From Bacteroidota bacterium (GTDB lineage Bacteria > Bacteroidota > Bacteroidia > AKYH767-A > OLB10): a DNA stretch of 64,000 bases. This document shows positions 18,591 through 29,462 of this stretch, piece after piece. The DNA lies in the NCBI GenBank assembly GCA_016721435.1, contig JADKIC010000019.1, positions 26,652 through 90,651 of the forward strand, read 5' to 3'. A program made the position numbers and the translations under genes. The notes under the pieces are model-generated. The model did not search any database. It saw only the letters and a list, made by a program, of their open reading frames with translations, and had not been told where the DNA came from. Each line of letters starts with the position of its first letter. Positions within the stretch are counted from its first letter, which is position 1.

Positions 18591-20432
18591 CTAGTTTTCA
18601 TCTTTCTTTTCATTCTCTTCCAGTGAAGTTCTCAATGCTGCAAGTTGCTTCAATATCCCCAAGCGTTGATTTCTCCTGAGTTTCCTTGATTTTTTTCACA
18701 GCTTTAGCAGTAGTAGCCACTTCTTTTTCGCGATCACCGGCTTCTGCTTTTTTCACTTCCTGTGCCTTTTCATCAAAGATTCTGGTATGAGAAACTACGA
18801 TACGACGGTTCTCTTTGTTGAATTCAATTACTTTGAAATCAAGAGTGTCATGTTCTTTAGCCACACTTCCATCTTCTTTTGACAATTGACGGTAAGGAGC
18901 AAAAGCTTCTACACCATAGGTGCTGAAAATAACGGCTGCACCCTTGTCAGTTACCTTTCCAACAACTCCCTGATGCACGCTATTTACGCCAAATAAGGTT
19001 TCATAGGTTTCCCATGGATTATCTTCCAGTTGCTTATGTCCGAGGCTCAAACGACGATTTTCAACATCCACTTCAAGTACTACTACTTCAAGTTCTTCAC
19101 CGATTTTCGTGAATTCTGCAGGATGTTTAATTTTCTTATTCCAGCTCAGGTCGCTGATATGGATTAATCCGTCAACACCTTCTTCTAACTCCACAAATAC
19201 GCCGAAATTGGTGAAATTGCGCACCTTGGCTTTATGTTTAGATCCAACAGGGTATTTTGAAAGAATAGCTCCCCAAGGATCAGGAGAAAGTTGTTTTAAA
19301 CCTAATGACATTTTATGTTCATCACGGTCTACACTCAAGATTACCGTTTCCACTTCATCGCCTACTTTCAGGAAATCCTGAGGGCTGCGTAAGTGTTGTG
19401 ACCAAGACATTTCAGAAACGTGAATAAGACCTTCCACACCCGGGATAATCTCTATAAATGCACCGTAATCTGTCAGAACAACCACTTTGCCTTTTACCTT
19501 ATCACCAGCCTGTAATGTCTGATCCAAGGATTCCCAAGGCTGAGGAGTAAGTTGTTTCAGACCGAGAGCGATACGTTTTCTCTTCATCAAAATCAAGAAT
19601 AACCACGTTCAGGCGCTGATCCAGTTTCAATACTTCTTCCGGATGATTGATACGACCCCAACTGATATCTGTAATATGCAGTAAGCCATCTACTCCACCA
19701 AGATCCATGAATACACCATAAGAAGTGATTTTTTCACAGTACCTTCGAGTACTTGACCTTTCTCCAACTTACTCATGATTTCAAGCTTTTGTTTCTCCAA
19801 TTCATTCTCGATAAGAACTTTGTGAGAAACAACCACGTTTTTGAACTCCTGATTGATTTTCACAATCTTGAATTCCATGGTTTTGCCGACATAAATATCG
19901 TAATCACGAATCGGCTTCACATCAATTTGCGATCCCGGAAGGAAAGCTTCGATACCAAAAACATCGACGATAAGTCCGCCTTTGGTACGACATTTAACGA
20001 AACCGGTAACGATTTCATCTTTTCAAGGGCCGAGTTGACACGATCCCATGATTTCATCGCCCTCGCCTTTTTATGCGAGAGGATCAGTTGACCGTTTTTG
20101 TCTTCGGCCGTTTCTACATAAACTTCTACCTCATCACCGACTTTAAGATCGGGCATGTGACGAAATTCAGTTAACGGTACGAGACCGTCACTCTTGTAAC
20201 CAATGTTTATCACTGCTTCCTTGCTCGTGAGACCGATAATCGATCCCATTACAATTTCACGTTCTAAAACCTGGTTGAGCTTTTGATCATATAAAGCTTC
20301 GAGTCGTTGACGATCGTCAGCTTTATAATTGTCAAACGCTTTTCCTGTTGTTTCCCAATCGAAATCGTTAGGATCAGGAACTGCAAATTTTACGGTGGAG
20401 AGTTTCTCCGATGTATTGGTAGTTGATGCCAT
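18591..20432 (-). CDS. rpsA: 30S ribosomal protein S1, four frameshifts
   Basis: About 613 aa after repair, with repeated S1 RNA-binding domains (for example VDGLLHITDISWGRINHPEEVLKLDQ, VEGLIHVSEMSWSQHLRSPQDFLKVGD and VDGLIHISDLSWNKKIKHPAEFTKIGE). S1 binds mRNA on the small subunit. The frame shifts near 20023, 19727, 19575 and 18650. The last one hides the true end: corrected, the protein finishes LAALRTSLEENEKKDEN with the stop at 18591-18593. A long acidic-basic tail follows the last S1 domain. A well-matched promoter (20480-20510) and a terminator (18541-18572) frame the gene as a single unit. An essential gene with four shifts argues strongly for sequencing error. Confidence 0.93.
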
Positions 20433-20479
20433 CTTTTGGACAATAGCCTATCAGCAGGAATGGCCTGCGAAAGGGAGTG

Positions 20480-20510
20480 CAAAGATAAACAAAGATTTTA
20501 ATTCACCAAA
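20480..20510 (-). promoter_or_regulatory. Bacteroidota-type promoter of rpsA
   Basis: On the minus strand TTTG (20507-20510), a 19-nt spacer (20488-20506) and TATCTTTG (20480-20487) match the -33/-7 consensus closely. The -7 box lies 47 nt before the start codon. This is the best promoter match in the window. Confidence 0.8.
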
Positions 20511-20580
20511 TGAAAAGTAAGGACTGAATTAGCATTGATTATTAAGCATATATGCATTTTTCGAAAGGCCTTTTCAACAG

Positions 20581-20621
20581 AAAGCCATCGCTTCATTCAA
20601 GGAATGCAACGATGGCTTTTT
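20581..20621 (-). terminator. Stem-loop terminator after a T9SS gene
   Basis: AAAGCCATCG (20581-20590) pairs with CGATGGCTTT (20610-20619), with an inner CATTC/GAATG hairpin. It lies 19 nt beyond the stop of the minus-strand T9SS gene that ends at 20640. The T-run is better on the plus strand, so it may work both ways. Confidence 0.6.
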
Positions 20622-20639
20622 ACTAAAATTTTAACCGGA

Positions 20640-21961
20640 TTATTGCCCTGCTACCATTATTTTCCTGGTGGTAATATGGTCAGCATATTGCATGGATACC
20701 AGATAAATACCTGAAGGGAGATCAGCAATACTCATATCCGTGGAGGGTTGTTCGATTGATCTTGTTAATCGGCCATCGGTTGTAAAGATGTCTATCTTCT
20801 CAGGCACCTCGAAAAAGAAAAATCCATTGTTTACGAATTCGTATTCTCGTATACAAGCTGCAATATTTACCACCAACGATTTTTTTCCGCTCGTGCCGCA
20901 AGCATTCGTGGACCCTACTTTAATGGTACAAGGACCGGCTGTAGCTTTAGTGGCAGCAATTATGCTCGAGTTTCCCTGGCCGGAAGAAAGTGTCATTAAG
21001 GCACCAGGAACTGTCCAGGAATAAGAAGTGGCACCTGCTACCGGAGCAATACTATAGGATAAATTGCCGGTGTTTTTGCAAGGCGCAACCGGTCCCGTAA
21101 TTGCAGTAGGAACCGCTGGTTTAGAAGAAAGCGTTTTTGATTTTTCTATACTGGCTCCACAGCTATTTTGAGCTTTTACATAAATTTTTGCATTCGTAAA
21201 ATTGGATGGGAAGGTCAGGCTGACGTTTGGTAATGTAGTCGTCACATTTCCGGTTTGTCCGTTGATGGTGGCACCTGTAATATCCGTTCTCCAGACATAA
21301 CTGGTGGCCGTAGGAACTGCAGTGATTGAATACGTTTTAGTGCTAATTCCGCAGTTGTTTGAAGCAGCACCTTTAATTGTACCGGTGTTGCCGGGGCAGA
21401 ACATTGTAATTCAGTTGCGGTTTGCATACTGTTATAAACGTAATCACCACTTTCATTTCCATCGTTATTTCCTGCAATTCCTGCAAAATAAAATTTAACA
21501 GTGCCGGTTCCTGCTGCCGGAGCTGTCCAGTTAAAGGTAAATGCTTTAGAGTTGCTACTTGCTCCCCCATTGAGTTGATGTACAACATTTACTCTGTTGA
21601 CACCGCTCACTGTGGCACTCTTTAGCTGCGTAGAGGCTGTATTGGTAATGATAAATGTTCCTGCATTTGTATTGGTAGCCGTGAGGCATTCTACACCAAG
21701 TCCAAATAAGCTCATGCCGGTTCGGGCAATGGTTACAGTAATGGGATACGTTTGGCCCGGAACATATTGCCAGTTCGTCATTCCGGTGTTTGAAATTGCT
21801 ATAGAACCTCCGGCTGCATTTGCAGCAAAGTCGCCATGGCAATCCCTGCACGTTAATTCTCCGGGTGAACCGGTTTTCCCGGCCTTGCCATTGTCACTTA
21901 AGATTGAACTGGTCATAACGATAATCACCAGTGGTAAGAAGTAGAGTGAATACTTTTTCAT
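20640..21961 (-). CDS. Secreted choice-of-anchor V / PKD-like protein with T9SS sorting domain, frameshifted
   Basis: About 440 aa after repair, started at the ATG at 21961 (MKKYSLYFLPLVIIVMTSS), giving a signal peptide. Residues about 25-180 form a Reeler-like choice-of-anchor V domain with GKAGKTGSPGELTCRDCHG and VPGQTYPITVTI. After the frameshift near 21390 (a C4 run) come two PKD/Ig-like repeats (GATSYSWTVPG, NACGTSGKKSL) and a type A sorting domain ending in DLPSGIYLVSMQYADHITTR-like sequence. The CRDCH motif is a CxxCH and could bind heme, although in this family it is a conserved N-terminal feature. It is a paralogue of the gene at 57594-58446. Probably a surface or secreted protein of unknown task. 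Confidence 0.8.
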
Positions 21962-22249
21962 TTTTTTGGGTTTTAGTTTGTTATTGTTTTGTTTTTCCAC
22001 GCTTGCATATAGTACTATTTACATCAGAAAAAATCGTTACTTTTAATAAGAAATCAACTTTCGTTGAGGTTGATTTGTAACCTGATGGAAATGTATGGTA
22101 GCGGAAGGACTCCTATTTAATTATTTTATCGAAAAGGACCAATGGAGTGTTGAGCGGGAAAAAATGGCATTTCAATGGAATTCTACTCTTCTACCCGTTA
22201 GTTGCAAGGGTATAATTAGAAAGATTAAAAATTAGAAGTAAGAAATTTC

Positions 22250-23143
22250 TTAGGTCAATGTTGAAATCGTGGTCTTCTGAATTGCAGCTGCAACTTTTTC
22301 CATCAACCATAAGGGAGTTGAGGTGGCTCCGGCTATGCCTACACTAGCCGCATCAGTGAACCAATCCTCTTCCAATTCGTCAGTATTTGAAATGAAATAG
22401 GAATTGGGATTGATAGTTTTACATACAGAAAATAAGGCTTTCCCATTCGAGCTTTTTTTACCGCTTACAAAAATGATAACATCATTAGATGCAGAAAATT
22501 TTTTCAGTTGCGGTTCGCGGTTAGATACCTGACGGCAAAGTGTATCATTGGAGATGAAATCCCCTTCTTCAAGTGAACCTTTAAAACTTAAAAATCGTTC
22601 CTGAATGAGGCGCTCCATCTTTTCAAAACCGGCAGTGCTTTTGGTGGTTTGGGAGAAGAAATGTACCGGCTTGCTGTAGTCGATGGCATTCAGGTCTTCT
22701 TCTGAAAAAACGATAATAGCCTGTCCATTGGTTTGTCCGATTAAGCCATTTACTTCTGCATGTCCGGGTTGACCGTAAATAACAATTTGCCCGCCATGAA
22801 GAAGAATATCTTCAAAACTCGTTTTTACCCGATGTTGTAATTTTAAAACTACCGGACAAGAAGCATCAATTAATTCTATGTTATTCTGAAGGGCAAGTTG
22901 ATACGTAGATGGAGGCTCACCGTGTGCCCTGATCAGCACCTTGCAGTCTTTGAGTCCTGCCAGTTGTTCGTGGTTGATTATTTCCAGCCCCTTCGCTTTT
23001 AACCGTTCTACTTCTTCCCCATTGTGCACAATATCCCCGAGGCAATACAATTTACCCGTTCTGTCGAGTTCATCTTCTGCCATTTGGATGGCATAAACAA
23101 CTCCAAAACAAAAACCGGAATTCGGGTCGATATTGATTTTCAT
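22250..23143 (-). CDS. ispH: 4-hydroxy-3-methylbut-2-enyl diphosphate reductase
   Basis: 297 aa from the ATG at 23143; an in-frame GTG at 23155 is less likely. The iron-sulfur ligands are C12 in NSGFCFGV, C96 in IDASCPVV and C203 in NDTLCRQVSNRE. The substrate loops RAHGEPP near 72-78 and YGQPGHAEVNGLIGQT near 123-138 are present. It makes IPP and DMAPP in the last step of the MEP pathway. The third Cys region reads LCRQVSNRE rather than the ICxATxxRQ of enterobacteria, which I regard as a Bacteroidota variant. It lies 45 nt downstream of cmk in the same direction, a common gene order. Confidence 0.93.
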   Translation of the reverse strand: MKINIDPNSGFCFGVVYAIQMAEDELDRTGKLYCLGDIVHNGEEVERLKAKGLEIINHEQLAGLKDCKVLIRAHGEPPSTYQLALQNNIELIDASCPVVLKLQHRVKTSFEDILLHGGQIVIYGQPGHAEVNGLIGQTNGQAIIVFSEEDLNAIDYSKPVHFFSQTTKSTAGFEKMERLIQERFLSFKGSLEEGDFISNDTLCRQVSNREPQLKKFSASNDVIIFVSGKKSSNGKALFSVCKTINPNSYFISNTDELEEDWFTDAASVGIAGATSTPLWLMEKVAAAIQKTTISTLT

Positions 23144-23188
23144 GAGTTCATTCACCTTTAATTTACAACGTCAAATGGACGATTTTGT

Positions 23189-23910
23189 TTATACAGAAGC
23201 CGGACGATGTTTCTTTGAAAGTTTTGCCACTTCTTCCAAAACAAATTCGACCTGTTCTTCTTGTGTCAAATAAGTATTATCAAGTACTATTGCTTCTTCA
23301 GCTTTACGGAGAGGACTTTCTTCCCGATGCGTATCCTCATAATCCCGCCCCACTATGTTTTGAATTACTTCTTCAAGTGATACGTTTAAACCTTTGTTTG
23401 ACAACTCCTTATATCTTCGATCAGATCTGACCATAGGATCCGCTTTCATAAAAATTTTCAGGTCTGCATCCGGAAAAACAGTAGTACCGATATCCCTTCC
23501 ATCCATCACCAGACCACCCTCTCTGGATGCTTGTTGTGCAATTTAACAAGTCGTTGCCGAACAGATTTCAATGCACTTACATGACTCACCTGTTCACTAA
23601 TTTCCATCGAGCGAATTTCTTCCTCTACATTTTTACCATTCAGGAAGACCTCACTAAAGCCGGAATCGGGATTGTATTTAAATGAAATATGAATCTTATC
23701 CAGTATAGCATTGTAATCATAAGTGAAATCATGCAGTTCTTCCGGGGAAGGAATTGGGATGTTGTTTTGCAGAAAATACAAGGTCACTGCTCTGTACATG
23801 GCCCCGGAATCGATATAATGAAGCCCTAATCTACGAGCTAAAGCCTTAGCCACAGTACTCTTGCCACAAGAAGAATAACCATCAATGGCAATGATAAGAT
23901 AGGGATTCAT
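23189..23910 (-). CDS. cmk: Cytidylate kinase, frameshifted
   Basis: About 240 aa after repair. I start it at the ATG at 23910 (MNPYLIIAIDGYSSCGKST). The P-loop is GYSSCGKST, followed by YIDSGAMYRAVTLYFLQNN; the C-terminal part has MDGRDIGTTVFPDADLKIF and RYKEL, all typical. It phosphorylates CMP and dCMP. The frame changes near 23510-23530, where the correct reading is ASREGGLVMDGRDIG. Cmk is essential in most bacteria, so this is probably a sequence error. A TAACTTTG box lies just upstream at 23917-23924 but no -33 was seen. Confidence 0.9.
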
Positions 23911-24103
23911 GCGATACAAAGTTATGAATTTTACCTGCTTTTTACTAGTGAAATTGTATTTTTAATAACAGAATAACAGGAATAAGTTTTAACTATTAAA
24001 ATATGGTCATTTTAAGATGGAGGTAAGAACTTCCTGAAACGCAAACAGGACCCCTCAAGGAGATCCCGTTTACCCAATCAAACCATAAAACACATCTTTA
24101 TAC

Positions 24104-24478
24104 TCAGCGAACCAGTTCTATGCGCCGATGTAATACATTTTTATCCGTCTCTATTGTGTAGAAATAAACTCCGGGCGCCATTTTACTTCCATCCAGTTCA
24201 AACTGGTAGGTTGCCCCTTTTTCTACAAGGTCATCAAATATTTGTCCCATAAATCCACCCAGATTATTGAATAGTTTTACCCGAACAAAGGCATCCTGAT
24301 CTGCCATATAGAATATTGTGGTGTTATCCGTGAATGGATTGGGATAGGCAGAAGTAATTTGCTCCGTATGCAATTTGAGCACATTAGGGATATGCCGTAC
24401 TCCATCCGCCTTTCCATAGCTGTACATAGTTGCAAGAATTAAGGCAACCATTAGGAAATAGAAAGGTTTTGACAACAT
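24104..24478 (-). CDS. Small secreted protein with T9SS type A sorting domain
   Basis: 124 aa. A signal peptide (MLSKPFYFLMVALILATMYSYG) is followed almost at once by the sorting domain: ITSAYPNPFTDNTTIFYMAD, VRVKLFNNLGGFMGQIF, KMAPGVYFYTIETD and HRRIELVR. Only about 20 residues separate the two, so there is hardly any cargo. It may be a remnant of a larger gene or a protein in which the sorting domain itself is the functional part. No partner gene is evident on either side. Confidence 0.78.
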   Translation of the reverse strand: MLSKPFYFLMVALILATMYSYGKADGVRHIPNVLKLHTEQITSAYPNPFTDNTTIFYMADQDAFVRVKLFNNLGGFMGQIFDDLVEKGATYQFELDGSKMAPGVYFYTIETDKNVLHRRIELVR

Positions 24479-24633
24479 GTTGTTTTCAGGTTGCCTGCAA
24501 ATTACATCGCTTTGCCACTTACTACTTTTACTTTTTTACCAAACAAGTAAAATCCTTGATGAACATTGAAAAAATGAACGTGAAAAATTATTGCCGGAAG
24601 GGATCTCTGGGAATCCAGTCCTCTGAAATGTTT

Positions 24634-25776
24634 TCAGGTAGTAGTTTCTTTTAAAACGCCGTTTAACAGTCTGTTATTTAGCTTTATATAGGCATTATAA
24701 GGATAACTGACCGCCCCTACTGTTGTTTTCATTTGGAGTGCGGTCCGACCAAATGACACGACCCGGGCTTTTACATCAATGGCCATTTCGATGTAGAGGT
24801 AGAGGATGTTCAGGTACAATGAAAACTCCTTATTGTGATGATAATCAATACCAATATGGTGAGCCTCGAAATGATCCTCGTCTTGAATTCCTATTAAAAA
24901 TGCGATCAACTCATTGTTATAAAATAGTCCCTTGATATCGACTTTTTCTCCTAAATGCTTCGAAAGCGAAATGATATAATTGACATCCGGTTTTATAATT
25001 CTTACCGGAGATTTTTCCTGGACAGCAGTGTACAATTCATTTATCCGTTCCCGGTTTTCGATTATAAATGGAGTATCAAGGGAACGTACTTCGCAATGTC
25101 CGAGTTTTTTTTTCGCCTGATTAAAGCGCTGACGGTATTTTGAGCTGAGTGCATCCACATAGTCCGAAATCGATCCCCATGCCGGTCGTATGGCCATCTT
25201 CATAATGGGATCCATCGCCAAATGATGGTAGTACGCTGGCTTTAGAATAGTATGAAGCGGGTCGGAATCCACAGGAAAATCCTTAATAATCTCAGCTACA
25301 ACTTTACCATTTCGCTCCAATTCATGACGAAGCTGGGATAATGCATGCGGAAAATTTGAGTAGATGGACTTATCGTCAGAAGTTAATCTTCCGATACCAT
25401 AATCCCCGCTTAAACACATGCTTCCGGATATAATCAGGTAATGTGGTTTATCTTTTTTAACGCCGAAAAGTAAATTCTGCAGCAGCATTGATAAACCGGA
25501 TAGTAACTTGTTGTAAGGCTCAAAATGAACGATTTGTCCCAGTTCCTGAGCAGATAAATTGATGATCTGAAAATAATACAATCCTTCTACCCTTCCCTGC
25601 TTCAGGTAGGGAATATAACGGTACTCCACACCCGGAATGTCAGCTTCTTCAACTGCCTCCAGGTATTCTTTCTGCAAAAAAAAGGAATGAGAAGGAGAAG
25701 GATTTCCGGGCAGTTCTTTGAAATGACTGTGAATAGTAATGCGATCGGGAAGAATGGTGGTTTGTTTATCGAACAT
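24634..25776 (-). CDS. GNAT / FemAB-like peptidoglycan-related acyltransferase
   Basis: 380 aa, intact. The central segment YVDALSSKYRQRFNQAKKKLG (near 200-220) is the FemAB/BioF2 GNAT pattern of a helix with S-K-Y-R followed by a basic stretch, and IKGLFYNNELIAFLIGIQDEDHFEAHHIGIDY fits the following acetyl-CoA-like sheet. It resembles members that attach amino acids or acyl groups to cell-wall or lipid precursors, but the substrate cannot be told. It stands alone with about 150 nt before the next gene. A TACATTTG box at 25787-25794 is a possible -7 element. Function is inferred from family only. Confidence 0.65.
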   Translation of the reverse strand: MFDKQTTILPDRITIHSHFKELPGNPSPSHSFFLQKEYLEAVEEADIPGVEYRYIPYLKQGRVEGLYYFQIINLSAQELGQIVHFEPYNKLLSGLSMLLQNLLFGVKKDKPHYLIISGSMCLSGDYGIGRLTSDDKSIYSNFPHALSQLRHELERNGKVVAEIIKDFPVDSDPLHTILKPAYYHHLAMDPIMKMAIRPAWGSISDYVDALSSKYRQRFNQAKKKLGHCEVRSLDTPFIIENRERINELYTAVQEKSPVRIIKPDVNYIISLSKHLGEKVDIKGLFYNNELIAFLIGIQDEDHFEAHHIGIDYHHNKEFSLYLNILYLYIEMAIDVKARVVSFGRTALQMKTTVGAVSYPYNAYIKLNNRLLNGVLKETTT

Positions 25777-25925
25777 AAAGAGGAAGCAAATGTAGGACGG
25801 ATCAGTACAGCAGTTATTTGAATCAAGGATTAATTTTCAATTTATTGTAATTTTTAAGTGATACTTTGTCTTTTTCACCTTCTAATCACAAAAAATGATT
25901 TTATTTTACCGGTTCAACTTACAAC

Positions 25926-28025
25926 ATGAAAAAAAAGCAATTATTGTTAGTGCCCTACTTTCCTTTTTTACCATTGATGTGCTGTTTAGTCAGGAATTCA
26001 TCTACCCTGAAACAAAAAAAGCAGAACAGAAAGATGATTATTTCGGTACTTGTCGAAGATCCCTACCGGTGGTTGGAAGATGATCATTCGCTCGAGACCA
26101 AGGCCTGGGTAATGAAGCAAAATCTGTTTACCGAGAAATACCTGGTACAAATCCCCTTCAGAGATTCTTTAAAATCAAGAATGAAGCAACTCTGGAGTTT
26201 TATCAGTTATAAGGCACCCTTCCGTTGTGGAACGGGTTATTTTTATTATCGTCATGATGGAGTTCAAAACCAACCTGTATTATTCTTTATGAAAGGAGTT
26301 GATTTCGTGCCCTACTCCTATTTCGATCCCAATTTAATTTCCAAGCAAGGTACAACTGCCTTAACGCAAACAGTTCCTTCTTCTGATGGCGTATACCTCG
26401 CCTTTCAGGTCTCAGAGGCAGGCAGTGACTGGAACGATATACGGATCAAAGAGGTCAAAACCATGAAGTCGCTTCCGGAAGTACTTAAAGGTGTAAAATT
26501 CAGTAATATCGCCTGGTTTAAAGAGGGGTTTTTCTACAGCAGATATGCGAGCACCGAAACCAGCTCAATGCAAAAAATGAGTATCATAAAATTTACTATC
26601 ACACGCTGAATACTCCTCAAGAAAAAGATTCATTGATTTGGGAAGACAAAGAACATCCGCTTCGTAATTTCTCGGCAACGGTGACCGATGATCAGCGATT
26701 TCTGGTAATTAGCGGCCACGAATCCACTTCAGGAAATAGTGTGTATGTAAAAGATTTGAAATCAGGGAAGGGCGGTATTGTACAAATCGTGAAATCGTTT
26801 GAAAATGATTTTGATTTACTCGGAAATATTGGAGATCAGTTGGTCTTTATGACCAATTTTAAAGCCGAAAGAAAAAAGGTGATCGGGATTGATTTCAAAA
26901 ATTTCCAGCCGGTCAACTGGAAAGACCTGATCCCGGAACAAACGGAAATATTGAGAGATGCCAAAATGTGCTGGAAGAATATCGTGGGACATTATATGAA
27001 GGATGCGGTGAGTAAATTGTATGTCTTCAAGCCATCGGGTATAAAAACCACAGAGATTCCCCTCACCGGTTTGGGAACCATAGATGATCTTACGGGTTCC
27101 GTGGCAGACAGTATGATCTTTTTCTCGTATTCTACATTTACTTCACCCGGCATCGTCTATCGATATAATTTATCGTCCTCTAAACTGGGCGTGCAATTTA
27201 AAAGTCAATTGCCATTTAACCCGGATGATTTTGAGACGAAACAGGTTTTTTATACCAGCAAGGATGGCACTAAGATTCCTATGTTTTTAGTGCAGAAGCG
27301 AGGTGTGAAAACGGATAAGTCAACCCCTACTCTACTTTTTGGTTACGGGGGATTTAACATTTCCAAAACACCTGAATTTAAACCGGAGCGATTGGTATTC
27401 CTTGAAAATGGAGGATTGTTCGCTATGCCTTCCTTGCGTGGAGGTGGAGAGTATGGCTCTGCCTGGCATGAAGCCGGGACCAAAGCAAAGAAACAAAACG
27501 TTTTTGATGATTTCAGCAGCAGCCGAGTACCTGATTCAGGAAGGATATACTTCTACGGAGAAATTGGCTATCAGTGGACGGTCCAATGGTGGATTATTGG
27601 TGGGAGCTGTAATGGCGCAACGCCCGGAATTGTTCAAAGTTGCATTACCTGCTGTGGGTGTCATGGACATGCTCCGCTTTCAGAAATTTACCATTGGTTG
27701 GGCATGGACGTCCGATTTCGGTAGCAGTGACGATCCGGAGCAATTTAAAGCATTGATAAAATATTCACCCTTGCACAATCTCAAAGAGGGTAAAAAATAT
27801 CCTGCCACCCTGGTCACCACTGCCGACCATGACGATCGTGTGGTGCCGGGTCATTCGTTTAAATTTATATCGAGGTTGCAGGAAGTCCAAAAAGGTGAAA
27901 ATCCTGTCCTTATTCGTGTAGATGTGAATGCCGGACACGGCGCGGGAAAGCCCACCGGAAAATTAATTGATGAACAAAGTGATATCTTCGCTTTCCTGTT
28001 CTATAACCTTGGAATGAAATTATGA
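25926..28025 (+). CDS. Prolyl oligopeptidase family serine peptidase, frameshifted
   Basis: About 699 aa after repair, the normal length for this S9A family. The start at 25926 reads MKKK and then, after correcting an A8 run near 25935, a signal peptide (AIIVSALLSFFTIDVLFSQE). Other shifts are near 26050, 26600 and 27515. The N-terminal beta-propeller begins with VEDPYRWLEDD. The peptidase domain has FGYGGFNI, the nucleophile Ser in SGRSNGGLL, the Asp in ADHDDRVVP and the His in AGHGAGKP. It cuts short proline-containing peptides, here probably in the periplasm. Four shifts in one gene could mean a pseudogene, but all catalytic residues remain. The following lipoprotein starts within its stop codon. 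Confidence 0.88.
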
Positions 28026-29025
28026 AAATTAAGCAACTATTACCTGTATTCTTTTTCACTTGCCTGGCGCTTTTAAATTCCTGCGAGGAGGACGACGCAT
28101 TGGGTCCGATGGAATTTAAGTTTACAGGCTTGAAGGATACCCTCAATTACCAGGGCGTTACCTTAGAGCGAACAGTGAGTGTTTACTTTTTAGGAGGTTC
28201 AAAAGAAAAGGTCACCCTTTCTGCAACAGGAATGCCACAGGGTACTTCGATTTCATTTTCACCGGCTACTTTGGATGGCGAAGGTTCCAGTACCCAGAAA
28301 ATCACATCCACCGCCATTGCCGATACCGGAAATTACGTAATTACCGTAACGGGAACTACGGAATCCGGGAAAAGCCTGATAAAGACCTTTAATTTATATG
28401 TTTCCCGGTTGCCGAACAATGCCCCAAGGGTATTTTTAACCGGAGGAAACAATATCATCCATGAATTGAATGCTCCATTTGTTGAACCCGGCTGGATTGC
28501 AGGAGATGAGGAAGATGGAGATTTGACAGCGCAGGTCACCAGTAGTGGAACTGTTAATGTGGATTCGGTGGGCTTGTATTTTCTTTCCTATGTAGTCACC
28601 GATTCCGAAGGTCTTAAAGACAGCGTGGTGCGGACGGTGAATGTCAGAAACAGTCTTAATTTTTTAAGTGGTCAATACAATGCCACCACTACCGATTTGC
28701 AAACCCTCGCTATGCGAAACTGGATCACTACGGTTTCAGCATCGGTAAATACAAACAATCAGATCACAATATTTAAAATTTCAGATTGCTTTTATGCCAA
28801 TGCCATTCTGACCTATGATCCGGCAAAAGACAGCATTTATTTGCCTTCACAAACCTTCACCTGTGTAACCGCCATTGATAGTCTACCCCATACTTTTCAG
28901 GGTGCCGAGTGATAATTCCCGGAGCGATTGACCGGATCAGAATTGAATATACCAATACCTGGATTGATACCAGTCTGGGAACGCCGGTTACCTTACAACT
29001 GAAGGATGAGTATGAAATGTTTTAA
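28022..29025 (+). CDS. Lipoprotein with Ig-like (DUF5011) domain, frameshifted
   Basis: About 334 aa after repair. The signal peptide MKIKQLLPVFFFTCLALLNSC ends in a lipobox with Cys21, so the protein is probably anchored in the outer membrane. A first beta-sandwich (residues about 30-125) is followed by a DUF5011-type Ig-like domain (about 135-210: HELNAPFVEPGWIAGDEEDGD and YVVTDSEGLKDSVVRTVNV). The frame stops at 28912 but, after a one-base shift near 28908, continues through VIIPGAIDRIRIEYTNTW to the TAA at 29023. It overlaps the peptidase stop by 4 nt (ATGA). Bacteroidota use such lipoproteins for binding or assembly at the cell surface; the ligand is unknown. Confidence 0.78.
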
Positions 29026-29462
29026 TTGCTGTTAATAGTCATTCTACGCAGGTAATTCACTTGTCCGGTATGATAAGCCAGATGAGCTAAAAGATGAGCA
29101 AGTGCATCATCAATACAAAGCGTTTTCCCTTTAAAGTCCTCAGGATAATTTCTTAATTTATCCTCCGGAGTCAATGGGCTTAACACCGTTATCACGATCG
29201 ATCTGGCTTTCTCCAGTTCCCTAACACCTGAGATTTGGATAAACCCTTTACACTAAACTCCAACTCGTTGCCGCACATACCCGGATTTGCCCAAAATGGC
29301 CCCAAGAAAATGCTGCAGATTTCCGGCAATATGCAAGGCCAGATTCCCCGGCGAATTACTGATTCCTTCGTGAATAGCCCAAAGCGATTGATCATCCGGA
29401 AAACCCTCTACTTCCTTCTTCAACTGCTCCAAATAATTTTCAAACTGAAATAATGCTGCCAT
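29022..29462 (-). CDS. DinB-like protein, two frameshifts
   Basis: About 146 aa after repair. The N-terminus MAALFQFENYLEQLKKEVEG, the middle LALHIAGNLQHFLGAILGKSGY and the C-terminus ALAHLLAHLAYHTGQVNYLRRM follow the four-helix DinB/DUF1572 pattern, with the metal-binding His residues in LHIAGN and AYHTGQ. Metal-dependent thiol transferases belong to this superfamily, but many members have no known role. Shifts lie near 29275 and 29225. It converges on the lipoprotein gene, with the two stop codons overlapping by a few bases. Confidence 0.75.

Noticed and set aside
18591..20432. Programmed ribosomal frameshifting in rpsA and other genes
   Set aside because: No slippery-site plus pseudoknot pattern is seen, shifts go both ways and occur in many unrelated genes, which fits sequence error.
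24034..24065. Hairpin AAACGGGATC / GGTCCTGTTT after the small T9SS gene
   Set aside because: It needs two G-U pairs and has no T-run, so it is too weak to annotate as a terminator.
25926..28025. Prolyl oligopeptidase as a true pseudogene
   Set aside because: All catalytic residues and the signal peptide are kept, and the shifts have the same form as those in essential genes.
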